Source of the DNA: Siphonodentalium dalli
Taxonomy: Eukaryota; Mollusca; Scaphopoda; Gadilida; Siphonodentaliidae
DNA length: 64,000 bases
Direction: 5' to 3'
Assembly (NCBI GenBank): GCA_032622095.1
Contig: CP136066.1
Coordinates: 193,058,816 to 193,122,815 of the forward strand
The translations under genes and the position numbers were made by a program. Below the pieces are notes generated by a model that was not told the DNA's origin, searched no databases, and saw nothing but the letters and a program-made list of their open reading frames with translations. Each line of letters begins with the position of its first letter. Position 1 is the stretch's first letter. Positions 1 through 9,238 of this stretch are shown piece after piece.

Positions 1-45
1 AATGACCCTGAATCCTGGAGTTTGGAAATGGAAACTCTGCAGCAG
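1..45 (+). CDS. TTLL5-like gene, partial upstream exon
   Basis: The first 45 bases are open in frame 1 and encode NDPESWSLEMETLQQ. They are followed directly by a good splice donor (CAG|GTAATC at 46). The exon runs in from outside the window, so its acceptor is not visible. It ends in phase 0, which fits the candidate exon at 391-460 but does not join directly to the acceptor at 786/787. No family match can be made from fifteen residues; it is assigned to the TTLL5-like gene only by position, strand and phase. Confidence 0.4.
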
Positions 46-315
46 GTAATCAGACCCACTATTATATATGTGGGTCTGAAGTTTACTGAGACTGCATTTA
101 ACCCTACCCTACATACTGTCGGTGGGCATCTAAAAGGTCATACCCAAGAAAAATCAAACTATTTATCCCTGGTACTAGAATTGGTATCTGCCAATAACTT
201 TGCACAATAACACTTTATGTTATTATTACACAATTGTTACAATAGATACACGTTCATATTCAATTATCTTCTAGTTGATGAGAAATCATGATTTTATGGT
301 GTTATTCAACACTTT

Positions 316-700
316 AGAAGAAAGGTAGAAATCTGTGAGATACGACATTTTAGTCTTGACGATTTCCGTGACTTTGTCTCTGTCACTCAGGATAAATATG
401 ATACGCCCTCCAGCCATTCTTCTTCAAAACAATCCAATCAGAATAATCATACCAAGAACAGTATCGAAAATAAAAATTACATTTCAGAATTGATGAAAAT
501 TTTTCACAGGAAACCCATCTACGACATTTTAGAATTTCCCTAAAAAACATCGAAAAATTGCATATATAATTCAAATATTGACAAATTATCTGATGAACTA
601 ATGTAATCGAACCCGTAGATTCCAGAAATGCAATAAAAAGTTTTCCGAAAAAACAACAGGTACAACATTTTAGAAGCTCACCGACGATACCGGTATGTGT
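316..700. repeat. Three spaced copies of a TACRACATTTTAG motif
   Basis: TACGACATTTTAG occurs at about 341 and 522, and TACAACATTTTAG at about 660. This suggests an old, diverged tandem structure in the intronic sequence around the candidate exon at 391-460, and is a reason for caution about that exon. Confidence 0.35.
391..460 (+). CDS. Candidate small exon of the TTLL5-like gene
   Basis: A strong acceptor (pyrimidine-rich TGTCTCTGTCACTCAG ending at 390) opens a phase-0 frame beginning DKYDTPSSHSSSKQSNQNNH, a Ser/Asn-rich disordered sequence like the next exon. The only usable donor is A|GTATCG at 461, which is weak. With it the exon is 70 nt and ends in phase 1, exactly the phase needed by the exon at 787. 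The phase match at both sides is the main support. The frame also stays open past the donor to a stop at 544-546, so an unspliced reading or chance cannot be excluded. Confidence 0.3.
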
Positions 701-786
701 TTTATTCTTCTGAACATCTTAGTCTTTACTAATGTCAGTATTGCACAAGCTTTCACTATTCAATCTCTCTCTCTTTCACTATGTAG

Positions 787-984
787 TTAAACCATCTAGT
801 CAGTCTGACTCAACAAAGAATGATAACACAGTAGAATCTAGCGGAACACGAAGCTTACAACGCCCTGCCTCGGCTACTCAGTACACATCACCGTCACCGT
901 CTGCGGCATCCTATGCCAATGCCGTATCTGTGTACTCACAGAAATTACGTCCACGGTCGGCATCCAACAGTAGTCAAAAATCAG
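787..984 (+). CDS. TTLL5: TTLL5-like gene, Ser-rich exon
   Basis: The exon follows a long pyrimidine tract (CTCTCTCTCTTTCAC) and TAG at 784-786, and ends at TCAG|GTAATG. It encodes about 65 residues rich in Ser, Thr, Asn and Pro, including SSGTRSLQRPASATQY and QKLRPRSASNSSQKS, with several basic RPxSAS-type patches. It looks intrinsically disordered. Both its borders are phase 1, like those of the next exon. The tail of TTLL5 proteins downstream of the catalytic domain is long and disordered, so the composition fits, but this exon alone would not identify the gene. A secondary in-phase acceptor exists at 803. Confidence 0.62.
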
Positions 985-2280
985 GTAATGTGTGTTAACA
1001 AAATTAATTGTCATGCAAGAAATGCTGTCCATTGGAATACTATGGACAGAAACCCTTTTATTCAGATTGAACAGAAAAGGTGAAGTTAGGCTGCAGTGTC
1101 TTCGTACATTACAGATGGTTTCTCATTCTAAACACGTTTTATATAGTTTCCTGGGCATCAAATAATAGATGAGGAGAAGATACCTGTCCAGAAACGCTTC
1201 TATCAATTAATATTGATTTTATATTAATATTTTCTTATATAATGCGATAATCAAGTGGGTCATTTTTTGGTACTATTTTTAGAATTTTAGAGTTATCCTG
1301 CATGGTACGCTCATGAACAAACACGAGGCATAATTTTTTCCAAATTGATTGTGTGTACAAAAACACAACCAAACGGGACGCTACGGATCAGGCATGAACC
1401 AGGATGGATTGAAATTCAAAATGAATCTTTGTAATCAAAGAAATTTTGAACTTATGTTTGCCAAACAGAGTATTTTCGTAATTCAGATTCAAGATGGAGT
1501 AATCTTAATACTGCGCATGTACGTAAACATGCATACGTCATTGCAACATGGGGGGACCCAAATCTATTTTAATTGATTTCTTCGATCATAAAATTGATTA
1601 TTTTTATAATCGTGATTATACCAGAAAATTTTAAATGAAATCAACTTTAATTGTTAGAAGCATTTCTAGACATGGGTTTTCAGTTCATTTTTATTATTTT
1701 ATACCCAGGAAATGATAGATAACTTGTTATAGGAAATGATGGACCATCTTTAATTCTATTTTTAAGTCTTTTCTATAGTTGAAATCTTTATGTTAGCTCA
1801 GATATCTAGCGTATCGTTAGTATTAATCCTAGTCTTTTGAATATATATTAACTTTAATTCTTGAAATTTATAATTAATTTCTCTGCTTCTTCTATTTTGA
1901 CTTTTCTTCCAGCTAGTTGTTACAGTTTACATATATAGATATCTCTAAATCTTCTCCATTTGAACAAAAATCATGTGATATTATTAGTGTTTTCGCCTGT
2001 TTTACAAAACTTTGTTTCACAGATTTTGGTAGAGATAAGAGTACCCTGTAACATGAAGTTGAATCCTTTGCAAGAAGTATAGTAGGCATTTTACAGTCAA
2101 TATGCATGACATTCTAGCTTCAATGTTTTACACAGCCATGATCTATAATTGTTTATCCGGATGTGGGGCCGGCTAAAGTGTCCCTCAAATGTAATTTTAA
2201 ACATTGCATTTCTTTCATGAACTTTTTCACTACTATGAACACTAAGGGACCAGGACCCTTTCCTGGAAAGGGTAGAAAAA
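985..2280. other. Intron sequence, no gene seen
   Basis: AT-rich intron between the exons at 787-984 and 3734-3835. Short open frames here have no splice context or recognisable protein pattern. I see no repeat structure apart from simple T-rich stretches. Confidence 0.5.
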
Positions 2281-2475
2281 TCCCTGTAACCCTGACACTG
2301 AAAGATTACAATAATATAAAATCCCTGTAACCCTGACACTGAAAGATTACAATAATATCCCTGTAACCCTGACACTGAAAGATTACAATAATATAAAATC
2401 CCTGTAACCCTGACACTGAAAGATTACAATAATATAAAATCCCTGTAACCCTGACACTGAAAGATTACAATAATA
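2281..2475. repeat. 41-bp minisatellite, five copies
   Basis: The unit beginning CCCTGTAACCCTGACACTG and ending ATAATATAAAAT repeats five times almost without change. One internal unit lacks the last seven bases. Near-identity between units suggests recent expansion. Confidence 0.9.
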
Positions 2476-2623
2476 TTCCATTGACATAGGTAAGTCTTGT
2501 AAGAGTGTTTGTACTATACATTTATACCACGATCGCCTATCTTACTATATAAATAAAGCCATCTGTTTAAATTTTACATTTAATCAACACCTGTTGATTA
2601 AACGTGCCTACTGTTGATTAATC

Positions 2624-2787
2624 TTCGCAGAGTGTATTAAACTTTCTCCATACAATTTGAACGGAAAAGTGTTTATCCATTGCATTGTAAAGATCGTAGA
2701 ATAAACTTCGCAGAGTGGATTAAACTTTCTCCACACAATTTGAACGGAAAAGTGTTTATCCATCGCATTGTAAAGATCGTGGCATAA
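2624..2787. repeat. 82-bp direct duplication
   Basis: Two adjacent copies begin CTTCGCAGAGTG and run through TTTGAACGGAAAAGTGTTTA to AAAGATCGT. They differ at only a few positions. Confidence 0.85.
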
Positions 2788-2790
2788 ACA

Positions 2791-2933
2791 AAATATACGC
2801 ATAGTGTTTCTGAATAACAAATTTAATCCTCTCGTGGGATTGGCGATTTACACCACTCGCTGAAGCTCGTGGTGTAAATCGCCAATCCCACGAGTGGATT
2901 AAATTTGTTATTCAGAAACACTATGCGTATATT
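2791..2933. mobile_element. Hairpin element, about 65-bp arms
   Basis: AATATACGCATAGTGTTTC at the left pairs with GAAACACTATGCGTATATT at the right. The arms continue nearly perfectly to a short loop around GCTGAAGC near 2860. It looks like a foldback MITE. Target duplications were not resolved. Confidence 0.75.
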
Positions 2934-2949
2934 CTATATATAAATGTCA

Positions 2950-3520
2950 TTAGGGGGATAACGGTGTGGTGTTTTGTAATTTCAGAAAGGTACAGGATGA
3001 ATAAACTGTGGCAAATTTAGTTAATCGTCAATGACGGAGCTTCAGACTTAAATCGTTTTTTCAACACACACATGCCTTGTAATTATCAACATCATAGAAA
3101 ACACTAAGCCAATTCGCTATATTTTTTTAATGCGCAGGATAAATTATAGTCCATCTATTAGCATCGCTTTTATCATTAAAAATGCAGATAAAGATGAAAT
3201 ATTGCCACATAAATAGAAATAAATACATGTATGCACAACAATTATTTTCAACATGTTTTGATGTCGTTTTCAGATTTTATCAATTACAAATTGTTTTTCC
3301 GATAATGACCTGACCCAGATCTGCTGATATTAATTTGACTGTGAACTTGGAAAAACAATGACAAAATTTTACTCATTGATAAGTGTATTTCACACCGTCT
3401 GTTCTGTGTCAATAAATTTTGTCACAGGATAACTAGACAATGATATTTAGGGGATAACATTGTGGTGTTTTGTGATTTCGGAAAGATACAGGGTGAATAT
3501 ACTGTGGCAAATTGAGTTAA
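2950..3520. repeat. Dispersed direct duplication
   Basis: GGGGATAACNNTGTGGTGTTTTG with about 70 bp of following sequence occurs at about 2954 and again at about 3451 in the same orientation. Both copies continue to an ACTGTGGCAAATT motif. It is probably part of an unrecognised interspersed repeat. Confidence 0.6.
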
Positions 3521-3733
3521 TCAGTGATTAAAAACTATGCCATTGTTTTGTTTATGTAGCAACCAGGTAACGGAAATCAGCTATCAAAATTGACACACAG
3601 GAATATCGAACAAATGGACTACTCTTTGCTACTAGTTTATCAACAATTGACCCCCCACAAATATTTGATGTTTCAAGTGGTATATTAGCAGCTAGTGAAT
3701 TAGAATTATCTATAAACATCATATTTTATTCAG

Positions 3734-3835
3734 CTTCAGGAGTTCAACGGCCCAGCGTGGCAAACCGACCAACATCAGCGATCACTTCAAGACAGATGGT
3801 GGGTGCTCCACATGCTACCCATGAACCTACTGTTG
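3734..3835 (+). CDS. TTLL5: TTLL5-like gene, 102-bp exon
   Basis: Acceptor TTTTATTCAG at 3724-3733, donor G|GTTAGT at 3836. Joined in phase 1 to the preceding exon it reads SGVQRPSVANRPTSAITSRQ and continues through MVGAPHATHEPTV with no stop. The sequence keeps the RPxS/RPTS basic-serine pattern of the exon before. An alternative acceptor six bases downstream (CTTCAG) would drop two residues and keep the frame. The exon is too short for the usual ORF thresholds and is supported by splice sites and phase continuity. Confidence 0.58.
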
Positions 3836-4064
3836 GTTAGTATTATATCTGTCTATTCAAATGCTGTCTATCTTATTAAACTTGTCCGACTGATCATGAA
3901 TGGTGTTGAATTAACCCTTTACCCAACAAAACGGCCAAAAACACCCAAATAAAGCTTCAACAGCCTAAAATATCTTCGGTCTGTCTCAATAACACCATAC
4001 AAATATGGATATCATTGGAACCGGTTTATTGACCACATTGTGATGGTTACAGTTATGCCCTGTG

Positions 4065-4131
4065 CCAATGCATTCTCTTATATATGCGAGTCGACCATAG
4101 GTCGCCTCACATATATAAGAGAATGCATTGG
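4065..4131. repeat. 67-bp hairpin module, representative copy
   Basis: The outer arms CCAATGCATTCTCTTATATA... and their complement are near perfect, followed by an inner stem CGACC/GGTCG around ATA. Clear copies are at 5123-5189, 12091-12145 (centre shortened), 13307-13373, 18540-18606, 19474-19540, 19761-19827, 22902-22967, 25778-25844, 25915-25981, 51373-51439, 51478-51544, 52899-52965, 53191-53269 (12-bp internal duplication), 57576-57642, 57713-57779 and 60161-60227. Degenerate forms lie at about 22704-22795, 23045-23120, 23330-23470, 29755-29930 and 30610-30760. Most occur as inverted pairs inside MITEs. Confidence 0.9.
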
Positions 4132-4132
4132 C

Positions 4133-4267
4133 CAGGGGGGGGGGGGGAAAAAACTGCAGACACAGGGTGGAAAAAACTGTTTTCTTCGGTTTGGGTACCC
4201 CCCCCCCCCCCCCTCAAAAACTGCAGTTTTTTCCACTGACCATTGCCCCCCCCCCCCCCCCCCCCCA
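4133..4267. repeat. Homopolymer G and C tracts
   Basis: A run of about 14 G is followed by runs of about 15 and 22 C, with CTGCAGTTTTTTCCA-type inverted sequence between. A similar structure is at 4895-5008. Apparent poly-Pro/poly-Gly ORFs on both strands here are products of these tracts. Confidence 0.85.
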
Positions 4268-4492
4268 GAAAAATCAAATCTACCCCAGCCGGACAACAAC
4301 ACGGTTTGACCAGAAACCGAAAATAACACCGGAGCATACAATTCACGAGAAGGTGCTTGGTAACTTAGTTTAGATTATTATGACTAAATTGGTCATTGTC
4401 TACCAGTAGAACGCAGATTTGTACCTCATGATGTCATGACATGTACAAACATGTATATTGGTGATCGCAACGCTTTGTATGCACTTTAAAAA

Positions 4493-4822
4493 ATGACAAC
4501 TAGTCATTACCTCGACTTTGAAAAAGATGCAAATGAGATGAGTGAGATACCAGCATATAACTGTTTTCTGATACCATTGGAGGAGAAATTGTTTAATACA
4601 TGGGATAGTTCTGCAGTAAAAATTTGCCAGATAAGCGATCGCAGGGTAGAATTCTGCATTCGACTGGTAGACACTGACATAGTCGGCATTATTAAGAGGG
4701 TTGATGGGGTCAATATCACATGTAAACCAAGACAGTGGTTATCCAAAAATGTTTTAGGTGGATTGTACTACTCATGTATATATGATTTGGATATTAAGGT
4801 TAATCCATATTCTATAAAATGA
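4493..4822 (+). CDS. Unidentified 109-codon ORF inside a TTAA element
   Basis: ATG to TGA without interruption; the protein starts MTTSHYLDFEKDANEMSE and includes RRVEFCIRLVDTDIVGI. The composition is protein-like rather than low-complexity, and it lies between the two hairpins of the 1.3-kb TTAA element. I recognise no family. It could be a captured host fragment or a chance frame. There is no splice or promoter evidence. Confidence 0.2.
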   Translation: MTTSHYLDFEKDANEMSEIPAYNCFLIPLEEKLFNTWDSSAVKICQISDRRVEFCIRLVDTDIVGIIKRVDGVNITCKPRQWLSKNVLGGLYYSCIYDLDIKVNPYSIK

Positions 4823-5220
4823 GAGAAAATTGAAGTTGTGAGTCTGAAAATACATATTTGGAAAAAAAATTATGTATTTTTTTTCCGACAACCCCCCCTA
4901 AATGAATAAGGAAAAAATTTACGTGTAAATTTTTGACGCCTAGGTACCCCCCCACCCCCGGTACGTTGTGTCCCGCAGTTTTTTTCCGCCCCCCCCCCCC
5001 CCCCCCCCTGTTTTTTCTTACATTCTTTAACAATTTTATAATTTTTTCTTACATTTTTTAACAATTTTTATAATATTTTTCTACATTCTTTGATAATTTT
5101 ATCATTTTTAATATGTGTTAAGCCAATGCATTCTCTTATATATGCGAGGCGACCTATGGTCGACTCGCATATATAAGAGAATGCATTGGCACAGGGCCGT
5201 TCTGTTGGGTAAAGGGTTAA

Positions 5221-5383
5221 TATAGAACACAACTTACATCATAATCTAGAATCTTTTATCGAACTGGCTGCGGACGGTGCATAGTCACATTTCACGAAAA
5301 TATTTCACTTTTGTGAAATATATTCTTGCGCGATACATTTGATAATAGATTTACGATTGAGGTGCACATTGTCTTCTGTCTAT
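5221..5383. mobile_element. Foldback MITE (AACACAACTTRCATCATAA family), copy 1
   Basis: The left end ATAGAACACAACTTACATCA is mirrored at the right by a diverged TGCACATTGTCTTCTGTCTAT. Internal arms pair around TATTTCACTTTTGTGAAATA. A better preserved copy lies at 26664-26832. It abuts the TTAA element that ends at 5220. Confidence 0.7.
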
Positions 5384-5686
5384 TTATAATATGCACACCA
5401 GGATTTCGATCGTAATAAGTGCCCAACATGAGTCACAATCTTTGGGGTAGTCTTTACATAACTCTCAAATACCCAGAGTTATGTACCGGTATGAGCCAGA
5501 CTTTTGATATATTACGTGAATCAAAATAAGTTATAAATTTCCAAATTTCAGACTGATATGTTGTGAAGATTAAGTTTTGGCAATTGATTATTTTATCATA
5601 GAAAAGATGTTGAACTCATGTGTTATTGTCATCTTTTGTCACCCTTCTTGGGTTGGATTTGAAATATTGAAATGTTTTATTTGTAG

Positions 5687-6282
5687 ATACATATAATGAG
5701 AAAGCTATCCATGATGCACTGCAGAGATTAGCGCTACGACAGCAGGCACGACAGTACTCAGCTTTCAATGGAACAAGGTCAATCCATCCTGATAACAGCA
5801 ACCGACCACAAACATGTCATGGGTCATATGAAGCAAAGCCTTCACAAAGTCGAACAATAGACTTCTACAATGTGCCATATTCTCACGGTCCTGCACCCAT
5901 TGCCACACAGATATCCGTCCAAAGCAAGATTCCAAACACTAGTGTTCCAAAACAAACTATGTCAAAGGTCACGATAGAGGACCATTCACTAGCGTCTCGA
6001 CCGCCGTCAGGATCAGTATTCAGGAAAGCCTCCTCAACAAATTTCCTTGCGCAGAAAAATCCTGGTGGTGTGAATTATAAACCACATGGAAATTCATATG
6101 TGACGCAAACTGCGGACCAAACGTTCAGTGGATTTGTGGAGAACGCGAATCAGCAGCCGGATTTAGCACTCGCCTATAATCAGGTGACGGGTGTTAATCC
6201 TCATAACTACAACAAGCCGACGGTAGGCAGCAAACAATATCAGTTACTACAGCAGCAACAGGAGATGATGGAACAGAGCAAG
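5687..6282 (+). CDS. TTLL5: TTLL5-like gene, main C-terminal exon
   Basis: This 596-bp exon has acceptor TTTTATTTGTAG and donor AAG|GTAATA and starts in phase 1. It opens with NEKAIHDALQRLALRQQARQ, predicted helical, followed by YSAFNG. About 130 disordered residues follow, then ALAYNQVTGVNPHNYNKP and a Gln-rich helix QYQLLQQQQEMMEQSK. The order helix-ARQYS, then TGV-x-x-HxY, then a Gln-rich YQL helix is what I recall from the C-terminal tail of vertebrate TTLL5, a glutamylase that adds glutamate chains to tubulin and to RPGR at cilia. The catalytic ATP-grasp domain is not in this window. The identification rests on remembered family sequence and needs an alignment. Confidence 0.72.
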
Positions 6283-6299
6283 GTAATACCAACGTGACA

Positions 6300-6516
6300 T
6301 ACAGTAATGCCCTAAATAATCGACTCCTTAACCACAGCAGAATTATGGGTAACTTTTCAGGATTTAGTTGGAAATATAGCTTGTTGCCATTCATCGGAAA
6401 GCTCTCAGTGAGAGCTTTCCGATGAATGGCAACAAGCCATATTTCTGACTAAATCCTGAAAAGTTACCCATAATTCTGCTGTGGTTAAGGAGTCGATTAT
6501 TTAGGACATTACTGTA
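6300..6516. mobile_element. TA-flanked foldback MITE, copy 1
   Basis: TA then CAGTAATGCCCTAAATAAT at the left is mirrored by ATTATTTAGGACATTACTG then TA at the right. The whole 217 bp is a nearly perfect palindrome centred near CTCTCAGTGAGAG. The TA duplication and CAGT-like tip suggest a Tc1/mariner-mobilised element. Other copies are at 7818-8035 and 29342-29572. It sits seventeen bases after the donor at 6282. Confidence 0.85.
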
Positions 6517-6584
6517 TCTCTCCCCTGAACAGGCCACAAAATATAGTGCCGAACATTTGCAGTAATATCCAGGTCTCAAAATAT

Positions 6585-6625
6585 GCAGAATGGGGCCCCC
6601 AGAGGGTGAATTTAGTAATGCTAGC
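6585..6625. repeat. Half-copy of the AGAGGGTGAATTTAGTGA hairpin
   Basis: GCAGAATGGGGCCCCCAGAG and TGAATTTAGTAATGCTAG match one arm of the hairpin family at 26877-28413. The upstream text CCTGAACAGGCC...ATATAGTGCCGAACATT also occurs just before the copy at 31097. Confidence 0.7.
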
Positions 6626-7576
6626 CCGCTACTGGCAGCCATCTTGTATTTTACTCTTTGCATCACTAAATACTTTTGCACCCTACGGCCAACATTTTTC
6701 ATATAATTTCTTAGGACTCTTTGGGTTGACCTCTGGTTTTACTTAAACATTAAAATTTTCCGCATTCCTTATCACTCTATTGACTGCAATGTATGACATT
6801 ATCAAGATGAGCTACAGTGTCATTGACACTTTCGTTATTTTTTTAAGTTCAGCTGATATATTTCTATCTGAGAATTATTGATAGATTAGTCTGTGCAGCT
6901 TACTTAAACGGACTTGGCTCATTCGGACCTCCAAATTTTGTCTACGTAATTTGGAGGGACGAATACGATAGGTTGATAAATGCATGAAATATTGATATGC
7001 CGACTTCATGTGCTTTGAAAAACACTTGCCAAAGTCACAGCCATTTTCCAGCCGTTTTAATTTTTTCGCCACAAGTTAGATAAACGCTCTTTATTGCTAC
7101 CATATCAGGAATAGAATAACACGGAACGCTCTTTTCTGTTCCATGTCGTGTAAATGGCTTTTTTTTTTGGGGACCCAAACACCTTGTTCGTAGTTGCATT
7201 TTTCACTACTTCAATACGACTTTTTGAGTTACAGAATGCTCGTAGAAAGGTAGTTAAGATATTTTTGGACCTATTTCGATACTGGGAAAAATTCAAAGGC
7301 AAATAATATTATTTGTATTTTTGAGCGTAAACCGCCATGTGGCTTTAAACAAGCATGCCAGTTATTCTATACCGCTTTTATTTATCTATAGATGTGACAT
7401 GTTAAAATGTGTTTTATTGGGATATGAAATTTATGACCCAATTGACAGTTGCCCAATCACTGAACTGGATTTAGCGTGACGCACACAGGCTTTGTAATAT
7501 TAAATGATGGGTGAGTTATACATGGCTTACAAGGATGTGATACCAGGTATATATGGATGTCCTATTGTTTCTTTAG
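6626..7576. other. Intron sequence, no gene seen
   Basis: Intron between the exons ending at 6282 and starting at 7577. Short frames on both strands are without splice context. No repeat recognised. Confidence 0.5.
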
Positions 7577-7773
7577 GTGTTACTGGAGCAGAGTAAAGCT
7601 AAGCATCAAGCTATGATTGCTCAAGCTATCGCTGTGAAGAAGTCCATACAGGCGACCCCCGTGACAGATAGCCGAGAAACATCGGGCGATGGTGATAGGA
7701 TGGGCTTCGCTCCTAAACCGCCAGCTCCTCCAGCTAGCAGCAAAAAGTCGTCATATTCTCATAGGCTTCATAA
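7577..7773 (+). CDS. TTLL5: TTLL5-like gene, penultimate exon
   Basis: Acceptor TTGTTTCTTTAG at 7565-7576, donor AA|GTGAGT at 7774, phase 0 in and phase 2 out. It encodes VLLEQSKAKHQAMIAQA and continues with a short basic helix, an acidic patch, a proline stretch (PKPPAPPA) and SSKKSSYSHRLH. The first block continues the Gln-rich helix of the exon before and resembles the LLDQSRARHQA-type block of vertebrate TTLL5. The GTG at 7577 is an internal valine codon, not a start. The following intron is 13,290 bp. Confidence 0.72.
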
Positions 7774-7817
7774 GTGAGTAATACATTTTTTTTAATGTGA
7801 AAATATTTCAATAAAAA

Positions 7818-8035
7818 TACAGTAATGCTCTTAAGTAATCGACTTCTTAACCACAGCAGAATTATGGGTAACTTTTCAGGACTTAGTCGGAAATATGGCT
7901 TGTTACCATTCATCGGAAAGCTCTCCGGGAGAGCTTTCCGATGAAATGCAACAAGCCATATTTCCGACTAAATCCTGAAAAGTTACCCATAATTATGCTG
8001 TGGTTAAGAAGTCGATTACTTAGAGCATTACTGTA
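7818..8035. mobile_element. TA-flanked foldback MITE, copy 2
   Basis: Same family as 6300-6516: CAGTAATGCTCTTAAGTAAT at the left, ATTACTTAGAGCATTACTG at the right, flanked by TA. The arms pair over nearly the whole length around CTCTCCGGGAGAG. The two copies bracket the penultimate exon. Confidence 0.85.
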
Positions 8036-9228
8036 GGTCATGGAATATGACCTTGTTTTATCTTGTTTTCACTCACTCACTACATTCACTCATCAATAAC
8101 CATCAGTTTTTTTCTGGTTGTCATAACGGAGGGTGTCACGCTCTATTCTGGTGATTTTGTTGTGATACACAGAATTCATACCTGTTATCTAGTGCTCTGA
8201 ATTCATATTCCCAATTTAATTAACTGGCATTCAGACTTGTATGCAGTTTTTGTAGCAACCAATTTTTCCAGTTTTGATTATTTTTCAGCCAAATTACAAA
8301 TGTTATAATTTCAGTCTCATAGCTCTTAAGTTATGCACATTTCAGAAAATGTGACTGAAATGTGTGAAAAATTTCATATTAGTTAGTCCAAGAGTCATTC
8401 GGTGTAAACCAGCTAGTGAAATTGGTTGCGACGATACTGGTTGTCAAAGCCCCGTTCATATACCATTCTGTAGCAGGATTTAAACGTTGTTGACCCGATG
8501 ACCAAAAATCCCCACTAAATGTACTAAAATGTAACAATATATTCCATTAATTCCAATGTTTATATAATTTCACAAAAGTACGAACTTGGCCTCTCAAAGT
8601 TACCATCATCCTGTAAAGATAATCATGAGTACACATGGTCGTTGATTGAAAAAAATCTTTCATGTACCTGGTAATTTGTAAATTGGAAATTACAGATACC
8701 TCGCGAGTCGTTCAGTGTAAGGCTTAATGTTTAACTAACAAATAATATGAGACCAGTTACAATTTAAAAATCCCATAACATTAATACTATGAAAAAATCA
8801 TGGTGCACATACCGGCATGTTGTTATTGATTTGTGGTTCAATTGTCACTCTGTACATCCGACTATACTTCATGTCTGTTTAAAATGTAAATGAACCAAGG
8901 TTATTCCAAATTTCCAAGCATGTTCTATGCATAATTTAACATGAAAGTTAGATATAATATATCTTTATGACCATAAGATGTCACTCTTTCTGATATCTAC
9001 AGCATCACGTATTGATTTGTAGGGTAAATTTAACGAAAACTCCCACCACTGGATCTGGGTGTAAAGTCTGCTATAGCATGGTATATGAATGGGACATAAA
9101 CCAGTATTATCAAAACCGATTTCACCAGCTGGTTATCGTCGAAAGAAACTTAAACTACATATTAGTGTGAAATTACTGTGTGATGGTTGTATTCAATATT
9201 TTCTTCACTGGTTCATAAATTCACCCCT
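8036..9228. other. Intron sequence, no gene seen
   Basis: Apparently single-copy AT-rich sequence in the long last intron. No splice-bounded frame or repeat was recognised. Confidence 0.45.
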
Positions 9229-9238
9229 CTCTATTAAC

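Larger units (their letters stand above)
3911..5220. mobile_element. TTAA-flanked piggyBac-like element, 1.3 kb
   Basis: Both ends are TTAA followed inward by CCCTTTACCCAACA (right end TGTTGGGTAAAGGG then TTAA). piggyBac elements duplicate TTAA and have termini starting with CCC, so this is the best class fit. Subterminal 67-bp hairpins lie at 4065-4131 and 5123-5189 in inverted orientation. Between them lie G/C homopolymer tracts and a 109-codon ORF. Shorter relatives with the same ends occur at 25747-26135, 51342-51697 and 57545-57933. No transposase is recognised. Confidence 0.75.

Noticed and set aside
316-546. Continuous frame RKVEICEIRHFSLDDFRDF... through to a stop at 546
   Set aside because: Reads well but has no start, no donor before the stop and contains a repeated TACGACATTTTAG motif. 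Only the part after the acceptor at 390 was kept, as a weak exon candidate.
4040-4373. Overlapping poly-Pro and poly-Gly ORFs on both strands
   Set aside because: They are created by G and C homopolymer runs and the palindromic hairpin; both strands are open at once.
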